DNA of 64,000 nucleotides from Clavaria fumosa. Taxonomy: Eukaryota; Basidiomycota; Agaricomycetes; Agaricales; Clavariaceae. Below are positions 12,052 to 26,043 of the stretch, one piece after another. Position numbers and translations under genes: made by a program. The notes below the pieces were generated by a model, which saw nothing but the letters and a program-made list of their open reading frames with translations, searched no databases and had not been told where the DNA came from. Position 1 is the stretch's first letter, and every line of letters starts with the position of its first letter. The DNA lies in assembly GCA_951802425.1 (NCBI GenBank), contig OX637797.1, positions 2,170,001-2,234,000 of the forward strand, read 5' to 3'.

Positions 12052-12188
12052 GGCTCAGCGAAGAGCACAAACAAGGCGAGAGAAGACGGCGGTTCCGTGG
12101 GCCCTTTGTGCAATAGCATGTTCTTCGGCCTGAATAACTGCAAGTGGTTTTTTGGAAGTCCGCCACAACGCCGCTGCCGCAAACCGCC
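12052..12188. promoter_or_regulatory. shared divergent promoter, NC2-beta / SmF
   Basis: Only 137 bp separate the two start codons, so both promoters and 5' leaders must lie here or inside the neighbouring gene. Both genes are constitutive nuclear factors. No core promoter motif is assigned; the call rests on geometry alone. Confidence 0.55.
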
Positions 12189-12658
12189 ATGAGCACTGTA
12201 AGACGCTTGAAGTACTTTTTGCTCCAGTGTCATTTCCATTGATGTTCATAGGCCAATCCACTCAACCCGAAGCCATTCATGCAAGAGCTCACGGGGAAGC
12301 CAGTCTTTGTGCGACTCAAATGGGGCCTCGAATATAAGGGCTTCCTCGTAAGCACGGATGGGTACATGAATCTCCAAGTACGTTCGGCACATTGGGGTCG
12401 CTTCTCTATGGAATTGAAGGCGTAGCTGATGTTTCTTTTGTGTCAGCTCGCCAACACAGAGGAGTTTCAGGGTGGCAAGTCGACTGGTGCGCTGGGTGAG
12501 GTCTTCATAAGGTGCGGTCCATCCTTCGGCATGGACGACTACTCACCGTACCATAGGTGTAACAACGTTTTGTACATTATAAGTTTTTTTTCTAATCTCC
12601 AGACCGCTTCTCAGGCTCACAGAATTCTCGTCTATACAGGGAGGCACCGCCGGAATAA
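12189..12658 (+). CDS. SMX3: Sm protein F (SmF), spliceosomal core
   Basis: Core Sm-ring subunit of U1, U2, U4 and U5 snRNPs. Exon 1 encodes only MST (12189..12197). After a 57-nt intron the Sm1 motif follows: [37 protein letters not shown]. Further exons supply [22 protein letters not shown] and RCNNVLYI (Sm2). Residues match fungal SmF throughout. The C-terminal end is uncertain: splicing a 20-nt-scale intron after VLYII reads into REAPPE and the TAA at 12656, while reading through without that splice ends at 12701. The core fold is complete either way. Divergent from NC2-beta. Confidence 0.9.
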
Positions 12659-12882
12659 ATTCATGGCTCGGACCTCTTGTGTTTCACGAGGGCATATTTG
12701 ATATATGCAGATGTTCTATCTCGATTGTCAAATGAGGTGCTACAAACATTGCGGCAAAAGAAGAAAACCAAAAAGATAGATGAGAGCATCGGGCCTGGGC
12801 TCTGATATTTTCTAAGTTACCTGTCCGATGCGTGGTCATGATCTGTGGATAAGGTTCAATTACAACTGGATGAAGTAGGATG

Positions 12883-15800
12883 CTAAGGTCTCCAATGAGG
12901 GCCTCGTAACGGAGTATGGGTGACTGATGCGTGAAGAGATGTCTGCGATGCGGAGAATGGTGATGCTAAAAGGAATAGAGCTGGGGTAGTGGGAGTGATG
13001 ACGCGGGGGCGAGGGCCAGCTTTGCCAGGTGTAGTAGACGGTATGGGCATATCGATATCCGCACGCCTAATGAGCTGCAGAGGTGTCAGGCCTTGAGGCG
13101 ATTCTTTAGATGAAGTGGATCTGAGAGATTGAGGACTGCAGCCGCCTGGAGTGTTGATAGAGAAAATGGGTACTGCCGGTATTGTTTCTGGTGTTCCAGC
13201 TTGCGGACTATTAGCATTCTCTGGCGCTTCAAAAAGAGTGGTAGAGCTGATCCATTTCTCGTCTCGCATTCCAAAGCGAGGCGCGGCCAGTTCTGCTGGC
13301 ATAAGATGGAAGAGGTCCTCGAAGTGATCCTTGATGAATCTGGAGAGATGAGCACTAACGATGTAACTGTAATTAGCTAGCACCTACTTGGACAACTCAG
13401 ACCATCCTCCGCCAACGCGAACCATGACAGTCTGGGATCGGAGAATCCGACAAAAGCAAAGCTTTGGTTCCTGATCCCCAATCCAATATTTGCCACTCTG
13501 GTCTTTCCAGTTGTCAGACGCCAGCTCCACATTGATGTTAACAGGCAGCCGATTGACGACATCCCCAACCGCAACATCAAGCTTGTTTTTTGGATTGGCG
13601 ACGTATGGTTTCTTTTGTTGCTTGGGTCTTGGACGTGAAGAAGATATGTTTGGCAAGGCGGGGACGGAGTGTAGAGGTGCCCGTGACCATGTTTTCGCGT
13701 CCCTGGTTGATGACTTAGTTGTCATCCTGGCCGCGTGAGACGCAGTCGAGACTTCGGAAATTGTAGGAGAACTGCTTCTTTTCGGAAATCCTGACTGGGC
13801 TCGAGTACGTGCGCCTCTTGGCAGCCCCTTGGGCGGAATAGGAGCAGAGGTGTCATTGTTAGAACTGAGGCTTGTTGTGCGTTGCCGAGATGCGAAAGTA
13901 GAGCTGGAGACACGCGAATTTGTTTGAATGAACGGCCCTGATGCTGACCGCTTTGACACGATAGCGGACGCCCTGCTAGATGACCGAGTAGGAGGAGCCA
14001 TTGTACCCGTGACTGCCCTTTTTGCATTGGAATGGGCGGGAGGAGGAAGAAACTTTTCGCCCTTGGAAGCTCCTACCGACAAAGCAGCATAGTGGAGAGC
14101 TTTACGGGTCTTCGGAGACGGCGGCCTTCGACTGACATGGGAAGTCCGACTAGTCCTACCAGAGCTGATGACGCTACCTGGTCTTGACTTACGTCCAATA
14201 ATACGGTCATGAGCCATATCCTTCAATTCCACCCAAGTTTGGGTAACTCGCTGCACTTCAGATTCCGCCCGTGGATCATCGGTGACGGGGGAAAACGCCG
14301 ACATCATGCTGTCGATGGCACATTTGGTGAAGGTCAGGCGGGAAGACAACTGATCTTCAGGAGAGTGGTGTGCCTGTGAGACGTGAGACGATGAGAGAGA
14401 TCCAGAGGGGCTAGAAGGATAGGCGTCAATATGTTCAAGCAGGTCACTGCAAGCTCCGTCGCAGGATTGAGCAGCCTTAGCCAAAGCAACAAGGTGGCGA
14501 ATCCGCTCCATCATATCCACCGATGCCTCCACTTCCACCCGCAGGGATCGTAGTTCTACATCTACTGAAGGATCCTCAACAGACATGGGCAGCGCCATCA
14601 CCTCTTTTCGAATGGCAGAGAAGCTGGTCTCCATTGATAATCTCTGATCTTCTGTGGGGAGACGAGACGCAGAAGGGGATGTTTGTGCCGGCCTCGCCGT
14701 GTCATTGATGCTGATTGCGCGAAGACGCCTTCTCAGAGAGAGAATGCGTACTTGTAAATCGAGCAATGCCTGGCTGATGGACGGTCGCGATGTCGAAGGA
14801 GCGATGCGAAAGCCAAACACATCTGACCAGATGAAATGGTTCGAGGATGCACTGCAGCGGTAATCATTTAAAAATACCTTGGTTGATTTCATCCTCGGAT
14901 TCTTCGCTATTGGCTCCGTTGCGCTCCTCTACAATTTGCGGTGTCCTTGTCATACGCTCAATTGAACCTCGACTGCCGTTCTCGGATTCTTGACTGTGAG
15001 CTCCCGTGTGTTTCTCTAAAGTATGCAATGACCCTGGATTCATTCAAACTTTCAACAGACATAGCAGCAAAGTCACTCCGGCCAAACTCACCTGAAATTG
15101 GATTCGCTTTCCCATCCGTGACATGTTGTGCGGACACGCGACGCGCGTCTGCAACCTGCTCCAAGAGGGAGGAGACGCTCGTGCTCCATGCATCAAGTCT
15201 AAGCTCGACATCATGTAAGACATGTTTCCAGGTCAGATTGGCATCTTCGTCAGATTGAGCAATTGAAAGTCCCTCCGTCAAATCAAATGTAGTCAGGAGT
15301 CCACGAAGTGGGGATATTTGCGTCGCCAAGCTGGAGGTACCTGACAGCGAGAGTTCCTCTATTTGCTTCGAGAGTGAGTCAAACTCGGCTGTTCCAGCGG
15401 TTGCTGCCATGAGTTCACGGAATGAGACCTGATGTAACGTGAGCTTCTGCTCGAGAAGGCACATCAGGTCAAGTGCTCCCTGCGACTTGGCTTCAAGATC
15501 CCGTAAAAGCTTAGCTTTGCGTTCCCGTTCTTGCTCTGCCTCGCGCTCCTCGGCAATGCGAATGTCCCGCAGCCGAAGAGTCTCTGTAGAGCGCCGCGAT
15601 AAGATCTCGTTGTTAAGGAGAGCGACTCCTGCGTTAAATTCCTCGAGCCCAACTGCGGCTTCAGCAACGGCTTCACGTCGCACGGAGTCGCTGGATCCTT
15701 CTACAGAAATATGTTGACGGCTGGTGGTATCGTGAGTTGTAGGGAGAGCCTCAAAACGATGGAAGAGGTCTTGCAGAGAAGCAAGTAATTGAGCAATCGT

Positions 15801-18800
15801 GGACTGGTGAGTTTGAGCCTGCGTCTCGATATCAGTCGCAAACAATTCCAACATAGATAACAAAGAATCGTGGGCTTTGAGCGTGGGCAGGCAGGACCAA
15901 GACGATTGAAGCCAATGTGTCGCACGATCGAGCGCCTCTTTGGTGAACAAAATTGCGATATCCAACTCCTCAGATAGTTTCTCGCGTTTTTCCCGTTCCT
16001 GCTGCAACCGTCTCGCTTCTGCTGCATGTGCTGCAGCAATTTTGTCTTGGAGTGATGTAAGTTGTTCATGAACAAGCTTGGACTGATGTTCCACCTGGTC
16101 TAGACTTCGAGCTCTGGTTCCATAAATCATCTCGCGTGCGGTGGCGTCGAATCGTCCATTGAAATTGTGGTAACCAGAACTGGTGTCCATGTGTGCTAGC
16201 AAAACGCGAATCTGGGACAGGGGACGCTGCACACTAGTTTGGTGCGTTAGGAGGAGCCGCTCGACCTGCACCACAAGATCTTGCAAAGAAGCATTATGGC
16301 CGAGGAAGGACGTGTGCGAGGAGTCGAAATCACGTCCAACGACTTCGAGGCATTGACTGATCGACAAGAGCGCCGAATCGAACCTGTGAACAATCTCTTC
16401 TAAATTTGCCCTCTCATTTCTCAATCGTGTGACCTCCGCATTTTGCGCTTCCAGAGCCTGGCCGCGAAGAGTGGAGATAGAATCGCACCAGCGTTCGAAT
16501 TCAGCTGTGCACTCGTCCAATGCATTCAGCCGTACCTTGTGTATGAGATCACGTGGGACATCATTAGACGGATGAGACAGTTGTAAGAATCCGGGAGCGG
16601 ATTGTATCAAAGCAATTAGTTCCCTTATCTCAGTAAACGAGGTGGACAGCTGAACCATCCGATTCTGGGCAAGGGCGTCGATGTCAGCCGAGAGAGATTG
16701 GAGGAAAGCAACTGCGTTGTTTTCTTTGCTTAGCGAAGAAAAGGAGGATTGGAGAAGTTTGAGTTCTTTCTCCGCCACAGACATGTCAGAGCGAACTGAG
16801 GAAAGTGCCGAATCCAAATTTGCCCCGATTGAGTCCAGATACTCTTGCTCCTTGTGTAAACGCAGGGTCTCTAAGCGTTGTGCCTCCAAAATATCGTTCT
16901 TCAACGCGTTGACGCCCTCAACCCAACCGTTGAATCTGAGCTCAGCATCGTCAAGATCTCGACTCCGCACAAGGTAGATACTCCTGCGGACTGCGCCGTC
17001 CCTGCAACCAGGGGAAGCATCCATCTGGGAGAGAAGACTTCTGATTGGGGAGAACGACCTCGCAATGGTGCTTCCACGCGTACGAAGGAGATCTTCTACT
17101 TGCTGCAACAGCGAGGCAAGCAGGACAGTGGATTCGCTCTGTTCCGTGCACGCAACCAAAGAAGATTTCAGCTCTACAAGATCTTGAATGGCACGGTGAA
17201 TATCATCCGAAGTTGCGCTGACTGCCGAGTCCATATCCTTCGCCATCTGGGCAACTTGGAAATGGTCCCGTTTCTGGTCGACAGTCTCAAGCGCCCCAGC
17301 TAGTCTCATCGCATAGGAGTTAGAATCGTTGCGGACAGCGTCATCTAGATGGGCTAACGGGAAGGGCGCCTCGATGACGACTTGCGTATACGGTGTGGGA
17401 ATGTTCAGGTCGCCAGGCGTAAAGCTGCGCTTGACGGTGGTTGCAGTGGATGGTGATCCAGACTGCGCAACAAATGCTACACGGTTTGACAAATCATCGA
17501 TGAAGGCCTGCACCAAAGACCGTATTGTTTGGGCTTCATATAATAGTTCGTTTCCATTCGATGTGAGCGCTTCGCCGGCAAGTGTGCCCGATAAGACCTC
17601 ATGCGTGCCAGAGTCAAACCGGAGCTTCAGATCCTCGATTCGAAGCTGGAGATCATTATGCTGGTCACGAACTGCGCCCATAGTCTTCGACTGACTGCGT
17701 ATACTTTCAAGAAGTCGTGCAGATTGGCTGACAGCCTGGAGGAGAGCCTTCAACCCCAACGATTGTCGGGCAAGCAGTTCGTGAAGGGGTGTTCGCAGGG
17801 TCGGACAAACGGATGATAAAGGGACATCGATGTCCTCAGAGACCCTCTTCGTAATGTTTGTAAGGCGATTCATTGCTTCTTCATGCGATAGGTCGACAAC
17901 AGAGACCATCGCAAGAGGGCTTTCTGGTGTGAGTGGCGGTTGAGTGTCACCTGTCTGCTGCTTCCACCTCTGCTTTTCCATCGCGTCCTCGACGTCTTTG
18001 CGAATCAGATTCGATGCATGGAGGCATTCACACATAGCGCTCCACACATTCCTTGCATCGCGAAGCCGCTCAACGCGAGAGGTGACATCATCCCTAGTGT
18101 TTCGAAGTCGGCTCAGCACGTTCTCAAGCCGTTGGAGCCCTGCTGCTGCGTCGCTTCTAAAAGTGGGGTCGATACCAGGCTTTTCCATATTCAGAAGAGC
18201 AGGGCGAAAAGTGCGTAGAAGTACATTCGCGTTGTCCTGCGCCCTCGCCGCCTCCTCGAGGACAGACGGAAGCAATGCCAAGAATGCAGAATGTCTCGCA
18301 GGCTCAAGACAGATTTCCAAATTCAGGTCAGGGGGAGTCCCGTCGGCATCCGCAACGACTCCGTTTTCCAGTTGTTCGATGATAGACTCGAGCGAACGGG
18401 CAAGCTCCCCCGAAGTTGTCTGGAGAGCTTCGACGTATTTCACGGCTTCATATGATACAACGTATCCTTTGGCCGCGGTTTCAACCTGCTTAACCACGTC
18501 CCCCGTCGAGACAACCTCTGAACAGAGCAATTGGATAAGCGTTTCATTCGAAGCCTGCTGATCCGGGAAAAGGGGATGCACGGGGTAAGGAAAGCCACTC
18601 TCGATGGAAGCCGGTTGCCCTCTAACGAAAATCCTTCTGGTAAGGGCTTCCACGCGTGAAGCGAATGATTCACTCTGACGGGATGTTGGATGGTGTAGTT
18701 TTGCGATCTCGATTTCTTCGAGAAGATTTTCGGCGGTCGTAAAGTCCTTGGTCGTCTCGACGTAGATCTCGTCAGCTCTATGGAACAGTCAGATTCCAGA

Positions 18801-19999
18801 AGGTCCGGGAAGGAAGGCATTGTATGTACTTTCTCCATTGCATGGCAACATTCATCACAAATTTGCCGACATTCTCCATCACGTCCCCTTTCTCCTCTAG
18901 TCTGTCCTGCTCGTCCAGTAATTCATCCGGGACGGGCTTGCGACTATTGTCGATCAGCTTGTCCAATGCTTTTCCCGCAGCAGTGATCTTGCCGTGCCTC
19001 AAGGTGGTCACGCGAGTGGCAAATTGAGCCGCATCTCGAGAGAGCATCTCAGCCATTTTGAAGCGTGCACTGCGAGACCAAGCAGCAGATGCGATGAAAG
19101 ATGCAGTAGCAGATACGTCCGACGCAAAGGATGCCAACGATGCGACCGAACCACGACGCTGCAGCGTCTTCTCGGAACCCACTTGACTTTCGTAAACGGA
19201 CGGTGACCAGCGAGCTCGAGTGTCAAGAAAGTGCTGCAATTCCTCAATGATGTTGCGTCGCTCTGTCCAGGCAGCAGCACGAAGTTCTTCCCATATGAGC
19301 CTGATGCCAAGAAGATCAAGATTATCAGAGCGGTCCCGCAGTAGATGAAGGAGTTTGTCCAGTGCGCAGATTGTGGTTAGTGTCAGTTCTATAAGGTCCG
19401 TGTCTTCCGGAGAGAGGTTTCTTTGCGTTGCGGCTACGCAGACTACGATTAGAAGTGCGGACCCTAGATGACAATGTTGGAGACTAACCTTTAGTGAGCT
19501 TCCTGAGCTTCTGTAGTTCGCCGGAATCGAAGATATCCGTCTCTCGCTCAATGGCATCGTGCTCCACAAGCCATTGTTCCAACTGTGCACGAGTGGGTAA
19601 CCCTGGTACGACCTCCGCAGAGGAGCGGAGGGCCTCCAAGCCAACGAATACTTCAACGGGTGGCATATTTTGGAGCAGCTGTTGAAATTTAGCCCGACAT
19701 GTAGCGATAGTTCAAGGCAATAGCGTAGATACCTCGATCTTTTCCTCTATCCATGCCTTACGATCACTGAATAGCTGAAGCTCGATAACTTCATGAGATT
19801 CAAGAGGCTTTTCTTCTGGCTCCTGCGATTCAGCCGTAATTGCAGGGGCTCCCGCATCACTGAGACGCAATTCTGAGCGTGGGGGTGATGGCAATGGTAT
19901 GTGATCGTGTTGAGTGAAGGTGCGATCACCGTCGAGCATTTCTGATAGCTCGCGAAGACTGCCAGAAGGCGAGCTGTCCTCCGAACCGGACGATATCAT
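12883..19999 (-). CDS. giant coiled-coil protein with C-terminal GAR (GAS2) domain
   Basis: Probable microtubule-binding cytoskeletal protein. Seven exons (first 19999..19733; the largest ~18780..15102; last ending at the stop 12883) join in phase to ~2,260 aa. An acidic Ser/Pro-rich N-terminus is followed by ~1,500 residues of Leu/Glu/Gln-rich helices with recurring 100-residue periodicity (for example LVVQVERLLLTHQTSV, LRGLLTTFDLTEGL), suggestive of spectrin-like repeats. A basic Ser/Arg-rich region (residues ~1,750-2,030) precedes the GAR domain: KNKLDVAVGDVVNRLPV, YWIGDQEPKLCFCRIL, VMVRVGGGWSELSKFIKDHF, the last completed across an intron. GAR domains in GAS2, MACF and dystonin bind microtubules. 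A short Ser/Pro tail ends the protein. Name and partner are unknown; intron positions at 18780 and 15020-14833 are well supported. Confidence 0.87.
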
Positions 20000-20541
20000 G
20001 AGTTGTAGCTAGAGACGGAAAGATGGAAGCAAAAATTCATAGACGACGCCCAGCCCTCCAGAGGTCTGAGCTGACAGTGAGGAGTGTACCTGCGGACGAA
20101 GAGCGGTGAATGGATGTGATGGGGGTGAAGGGGGTGAATTGGTATCTGGTAAGCATGGAAGAAATCGCGGAACCTCTCAACATGTTCCCCACGCTCCGCT
20201 TTCCTATGCGCGGTTGGGAAGAAAGCATCCGGTAAGTACAGTCAACATTTTTATAACATTCCATGCAAGAAATTGAAAAGTGTTTGATATTCGTCGTGGT
20301 TCTTCCATCCAGCGCTCTGGTGTTGTCGTACGCGTTGGGCTCACAAATGCAACGAGTAGCTTGCGGTCTATCAATCACCGAGTCAAAGGGAATTCGGAAG
20401 TCTCAGTAAGTCAGTGTTATACATCATTATCCTGAAATACACTGGACAGTAGCTATCCAATACCCCTGCAAGACGAAAATCCGCAACGGCATGGCGACAC
20501 GAATTGCAAGGGGCGTCAATTCCCAGTCCACTTGCGCTACA
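20000..20541. other. intergenic, gene-free
   Basis: About 540 bp upstream of the giant GAR gene. It contains an open frame of 113 codons on the minus strand without recognisable content. Presumed promoter of the GAR gene and 3' end of the membrane coiled-coil gene. Confidence 0.45.
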
Positions 20542-21363
20542 TTACGCGGCATCAGTCGGCCTTTCTTCCTGCTGCAACAGCCGGTATCAGTTGGGAATGC
20601 AGAATGAACCCAGCGGGAAACACCTGTAGTTTGAGGGCGAGCGTCCTTAGACTGTCAATTCCTCTCTGATCAGGGCGACGAATGCTGAGCCCGTGTTCCA
20701 GCTCAACTTCCTGCATGAATGCGGCCACATCTGCCAAAGATTTACCCAGCTCCTGGAATGTAGTCCGCCCCCTCATCGACGAGGTTAGTCTGCCTTGTAT
20801 AGGCACGGGTCGCCCAAACGAAGAAAGAATCACCTTCGCGATAGCTCGTCTTTCTGTAACCTATGAAGCGCATCTTCGTGCCGCTCTTCCGTAGCGCGCA
20901 ACTGGCGCACGCCCAAGATCGTCTCTTCCAGCAATCTGCGCAGCTCAGTGTTCTCGTCCCGGCTGTTCTTACATATTCCCATCGAAACCTTGCATTGGTT
21001 TTCAAGCCGCCTCGTTGTCGACTGTAGTTCGACCAAGTCTCTCCTGGTTCCATCGAGCACATCATGGATCCGGGACTTCAATTCTCTCGCCGCCGCGGCT
21101 TCTCTCGATATATCCCTTAAACTGTGCTGAAGAATGCCCACTGTCGACCCGAACTCGTTGACCTGCCTTCGCAGGATGGACAACTGTCTCCTCGTCGCCA
21201 GATACGGCAGCAATGCTATCGGGAGAAGAAGTGCAGCAAGGATTGCCATGCGTTGTACCGGTTTTTGGAATGTAGATGGGCGGTCACCGGGTTCCGGCGT
21301 GGGTTCTCGCGCGGCCCTATGGTTGCCTCTTGGCTCCATCCCTGTCGTTATGGATGTGTACAT
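20542..21363 (-). CDS. small single-pass membrane protein with coiled coil, function unknown
   Basis: Unrecognised. Residues ~38-60 (MAILAALLLPIALLPYLA) form one membrane segment after a Pro/Arg-rich N-terminus. A long coiled coil follows (QLSILRRQVNEFGSTVGILQ ... LEETILGVRQLRATEERHED) and, after an intron (donor GTGATT near 20838), RTTFQELGKSLADVAAFMQE. A second intron removing 52 nt would end the protein with LALKLQQEERPTDAA (TAA at 20542); reading through instead ends at 20552. Topology could be type II with a lumenal or organellar coiled coil. Start could be 21363 or the internal ATG at 21339. It may be a mitochondrial or ER morphology factor, but nothing specific supports this. Confidence 0.6.
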
Positions 21364-21631
21364 GTACCAGCTTGGCCAGGCTGAGTCTGACGTAATTTGC
21401 GCGGAAGAAGAGAATGGCCACGTGATAGCCGCATATGATGGTCACACGAATGAGCAACATATTATAAATACAGAAGGGATTAACCTCAGGTACTATCATC
21501 CTAAGATCTTCCACCATTTTCGTTTGGTCCGGGGCTTTTTTTCTGGAGGCTGCGGTTGAAGCTTGTGCTGAGTCACTCTGTTGTAAAGGGAAGTATGAAG
21601 TCTGGGGCCCGTAGGAAGACCCGAAGTCCAC

Positions 21632-23783
21632 TTACTGGTCAACGTGAACAACGTAATCCTTCCTAAGAGCCCCCATAGCCTGTTTGATCTGCTTCTGGTA
21701 CGCTAGCCGTAGATTGTTCGGGACTTTAACCTTCCTGCGCCAGATGGCCACGCTATTACCCGATTTTGAAGGCAAGAGGACGAAGACGATGGTTTGCACT
21801 GCAGGATCATAGAAAGCCACTGACTCCTGCAATATACGATCCATTGTTGGCTGCAGCTGGTCAAAGATCAGCCAGTCAAATACAGGCTTGTTGGGCATAT
21901 TTGGTGGGTGGTAGTCCACGTTGACGAAGAATGCGCCGCGTTCTCTCGATTGCAGGAATTTGTGCAGCTGCCATCATCACAGGGCGTCAGGCATCAATCG
22001 CGCTACAGAGGGAAATAAACTGACCCCCCAACCGCCAAGGTCATATGAGACACCTTGTATCCACGCTAGGGTGGAAGCTACTCTGTCATCCTTGTCAGGC
22101 GGGAACATCCAGTGAATCCTATCTCTCGCATATCGCGATGTCCCAAAGAACGCCCGATCCACTGGCCTCAGAGCCCTGCCGTGGGATTCCACAAACCTGA
22201 GGTCAACATAGTCGCTCATCGTGGTAGGAGCCGACGCCCGACGCCAAGGCGTATTGGTCATCTTCGACTTCGCATGGGCCATCGTTTTGGAAGGCATCGA
22301 ATATGACGGGTTGTGTTGGCGCTGTTTAAACTGATCCATATAACAGAATAAGAGAAATGTACTCTCCGTTACCTACCTCAACACGAGACATGTACTCCTC
22401 AGGAGTCTTGCGCTCCCAGCCATCGTCGCCCCAACCGCCATCCGCAGTTTCGGCCCATCCTTCGTTTCCGGCGTCAGTCCAACCATCGGCGCCTTCGTCA
22501 CCCCAACGAGCGCCAGCTCCTTCATTCCAGCCGTCTTCACCTCCTTCACCCCAGTTATTACCATTTTCATCACCCCAGCCGCTGCCTCCGCGGCCCCCAT
22601 CATCCAATGCGCTGTGACCAATGTGAGAGTAATGCCGTCTTTCCTTGTCCTGCACATCTTTCTTGATTTTCCCGCTGTCGTGTCGATGATGTAGAGGCGC
22701 CGAGTGTCGTTTGCTATTATGTATCTGACGTGAACTTTCACCCTGTCCTGGTATTGCATGAGCGGGGGCGGTTGCAGCACGCCCATGGACGGAGTTATGG
22801 TGCGGAGCAGCTCCCGGATGAATAGAGAGCGTAGGTTGGTTCAGCAATGCACGCAAAATTTGCGATTGCTGCTGTGGCGACAGAGAAGTCCTTCCGGTTG
22901 ACGCTGGGGGGGCAGCAGCAGCCAGATTAGGAGTTGGCCATGTCACTTTTCGCAGTCTTTGCGCCTCTTGGCCCCACGTTCGCCAACTAGTGCCCTGCAT
23001 GGGTGCGGAGGGGGGTGCTGATGAAGGTGGCGGGTTTGGTGTATGTTCTGCCCGAGCCCAGTAAGAGGAACTAGCCTCAGCAGTTCTCCAATCATGATCT
23101 TGGTGGACATCATGAGTCCAGTCCTGGTTAGCACCGCCTTCCCAATTGTTGTCATCATTCGTGGGCCAAGCCTCGTCGCCGTGGCCCTGGCCTTCCCATT
23201 CTTCGTCTTGAGCCCACCTGTCATCGTTCTCTCCTCCACCGTTGTCCGCCCACCCTTCGTTCGCCCCAAAACCTTCGCCATCCTCGGCGTTTCTCCAGTC
23301 ATCAGATGCCCAGTTCCCGCCATGCCTCGAGCCGCCTCCTGTATCCTTCTGAGTATGAGCATAATGGTGCCCGTCATGATCACCCCAGCCGCTGCCGACG
23401 CTAGATCCTCGAATACGATGCCCTCGCGATGGCCCTCGAGCGGACGCAGCCTTTTGATGATGTGATGGCGTCTCGTCAACCCATGTGGCACCGCCACTAG
23501 CGCCCCAATCGTCTCCGCCAGCCTCTTCCGCGATGGCGCCTGAGCGGGTGAAACGGCTCAGAAACGAGCGCATGGCGATGGTACAGCACCGGGAGCAAGT
23601 ATATTCTGATCACGGCTTACCAAGGCGTCCAACTTGGCCATCTGCGTCTTCGACGCGTGACCCATCGTGGGTAAGCGCTGATCCCGGCGGTCCTCTGTCA
23701 GACGGCGCGTGAGCATGAGCAACCTCAGGCAAAGGATGCTCAGTCGTGGAGGCCTTTTCTTTCCCTTTCTTTCCCTTGGCCAT
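21632..23783 (-). CDS. GW/WG-rich protein with CcmS-related C-terminal domain
   Basis: Basidiomycete-type protein of unknown function, ~650 aa in four exons. Exon 1 starts MAKGKKGKEKAS. Exon 2 (donor at ~22378) is highly disordered and rich in Trp, Gly, Asp and Asn, with over 25 tryptophans in DDWG, SGWGD, DGWNEG, GNEGWAE, GGWGDDGWE contexts. Exons 3-4 form the conserved globular part: DRIHWMFPPDKDDRVASTLA, LHKFLQSRERGAFFVNVDYH, PVFDWLIFDQLQPTMDRILQ, ESVAFYDPAVQTIVFVLLP and GNSVAIWRRKVKVPNNLR, which match fungal proteins annotated with a 'CcmS related' domain. An internal ATG at 23573 lies inside the first intron and is not the start. Possible meaning of the GW-rich part is given among the findings. 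Confidence 0.8.
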
Positions 23784-24260
23784 GACAAGGTCAAGGATCA
23801 ATGGTCCGTAACGTAGTAGTGCTCGCCTCAACTAGATAGCCCAGTGGTGGAACGAGGAACCGCCCTGCAAGAGCTGGCGAATTGGTGCACGCTGACGCGT
23901 CAAAAAGGGGTAGCTAGGGATGATGTCTGCTCAATTTCATGTCCCACGTAGCTTAATGGACGATTCCTGTGTACGGCATGCACTGATACGATGTGGAAAA
24001 TTGGTGACACGAGGCTTGGCCGAACGGAACCTTTTTCCCAATGCAGAAGTTCTAACCCAAGTCTAGGTCTTGCGACTCCAGGGTGTGGATCTTATTATAA
24101 GTGCTTACTGGAGAATCAATGTATGTCATGAGAGTCTCCAGACCATCCTTGCTACGCAAATCTACAGTAAACGGATGAGACATGTCCTCGTTTCACTCCT
24201 GGAATAACATCATTGTATAAGCAGCTACCTTCGCATCATGGTAAAAACGTAGAAGGTTCA
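23784..24260. other. intergenic between same-strand genes
   Basis: About 480 bp between the CcmS-related start and the LYS12 stop, both on the minus strand. No open frame of note and no repeat. It should hold the promoter of the CcmS-related gene. Confidence 0.45.
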
Positions 24261-25901
<1,641 letters not shown>

Positions 25902-26043
25902 ATATGAGGATCGGCAAGATATTCAGCGTGCGGGAAGCTCACGTGATATTATCGTGTAGTAACGTAAGCATTGGAACGGTCACGAGACGCGCCCTAATAC
26001 TTGCCCTGACGCGACACACAACTCTCCACACAACACTGAAAAA

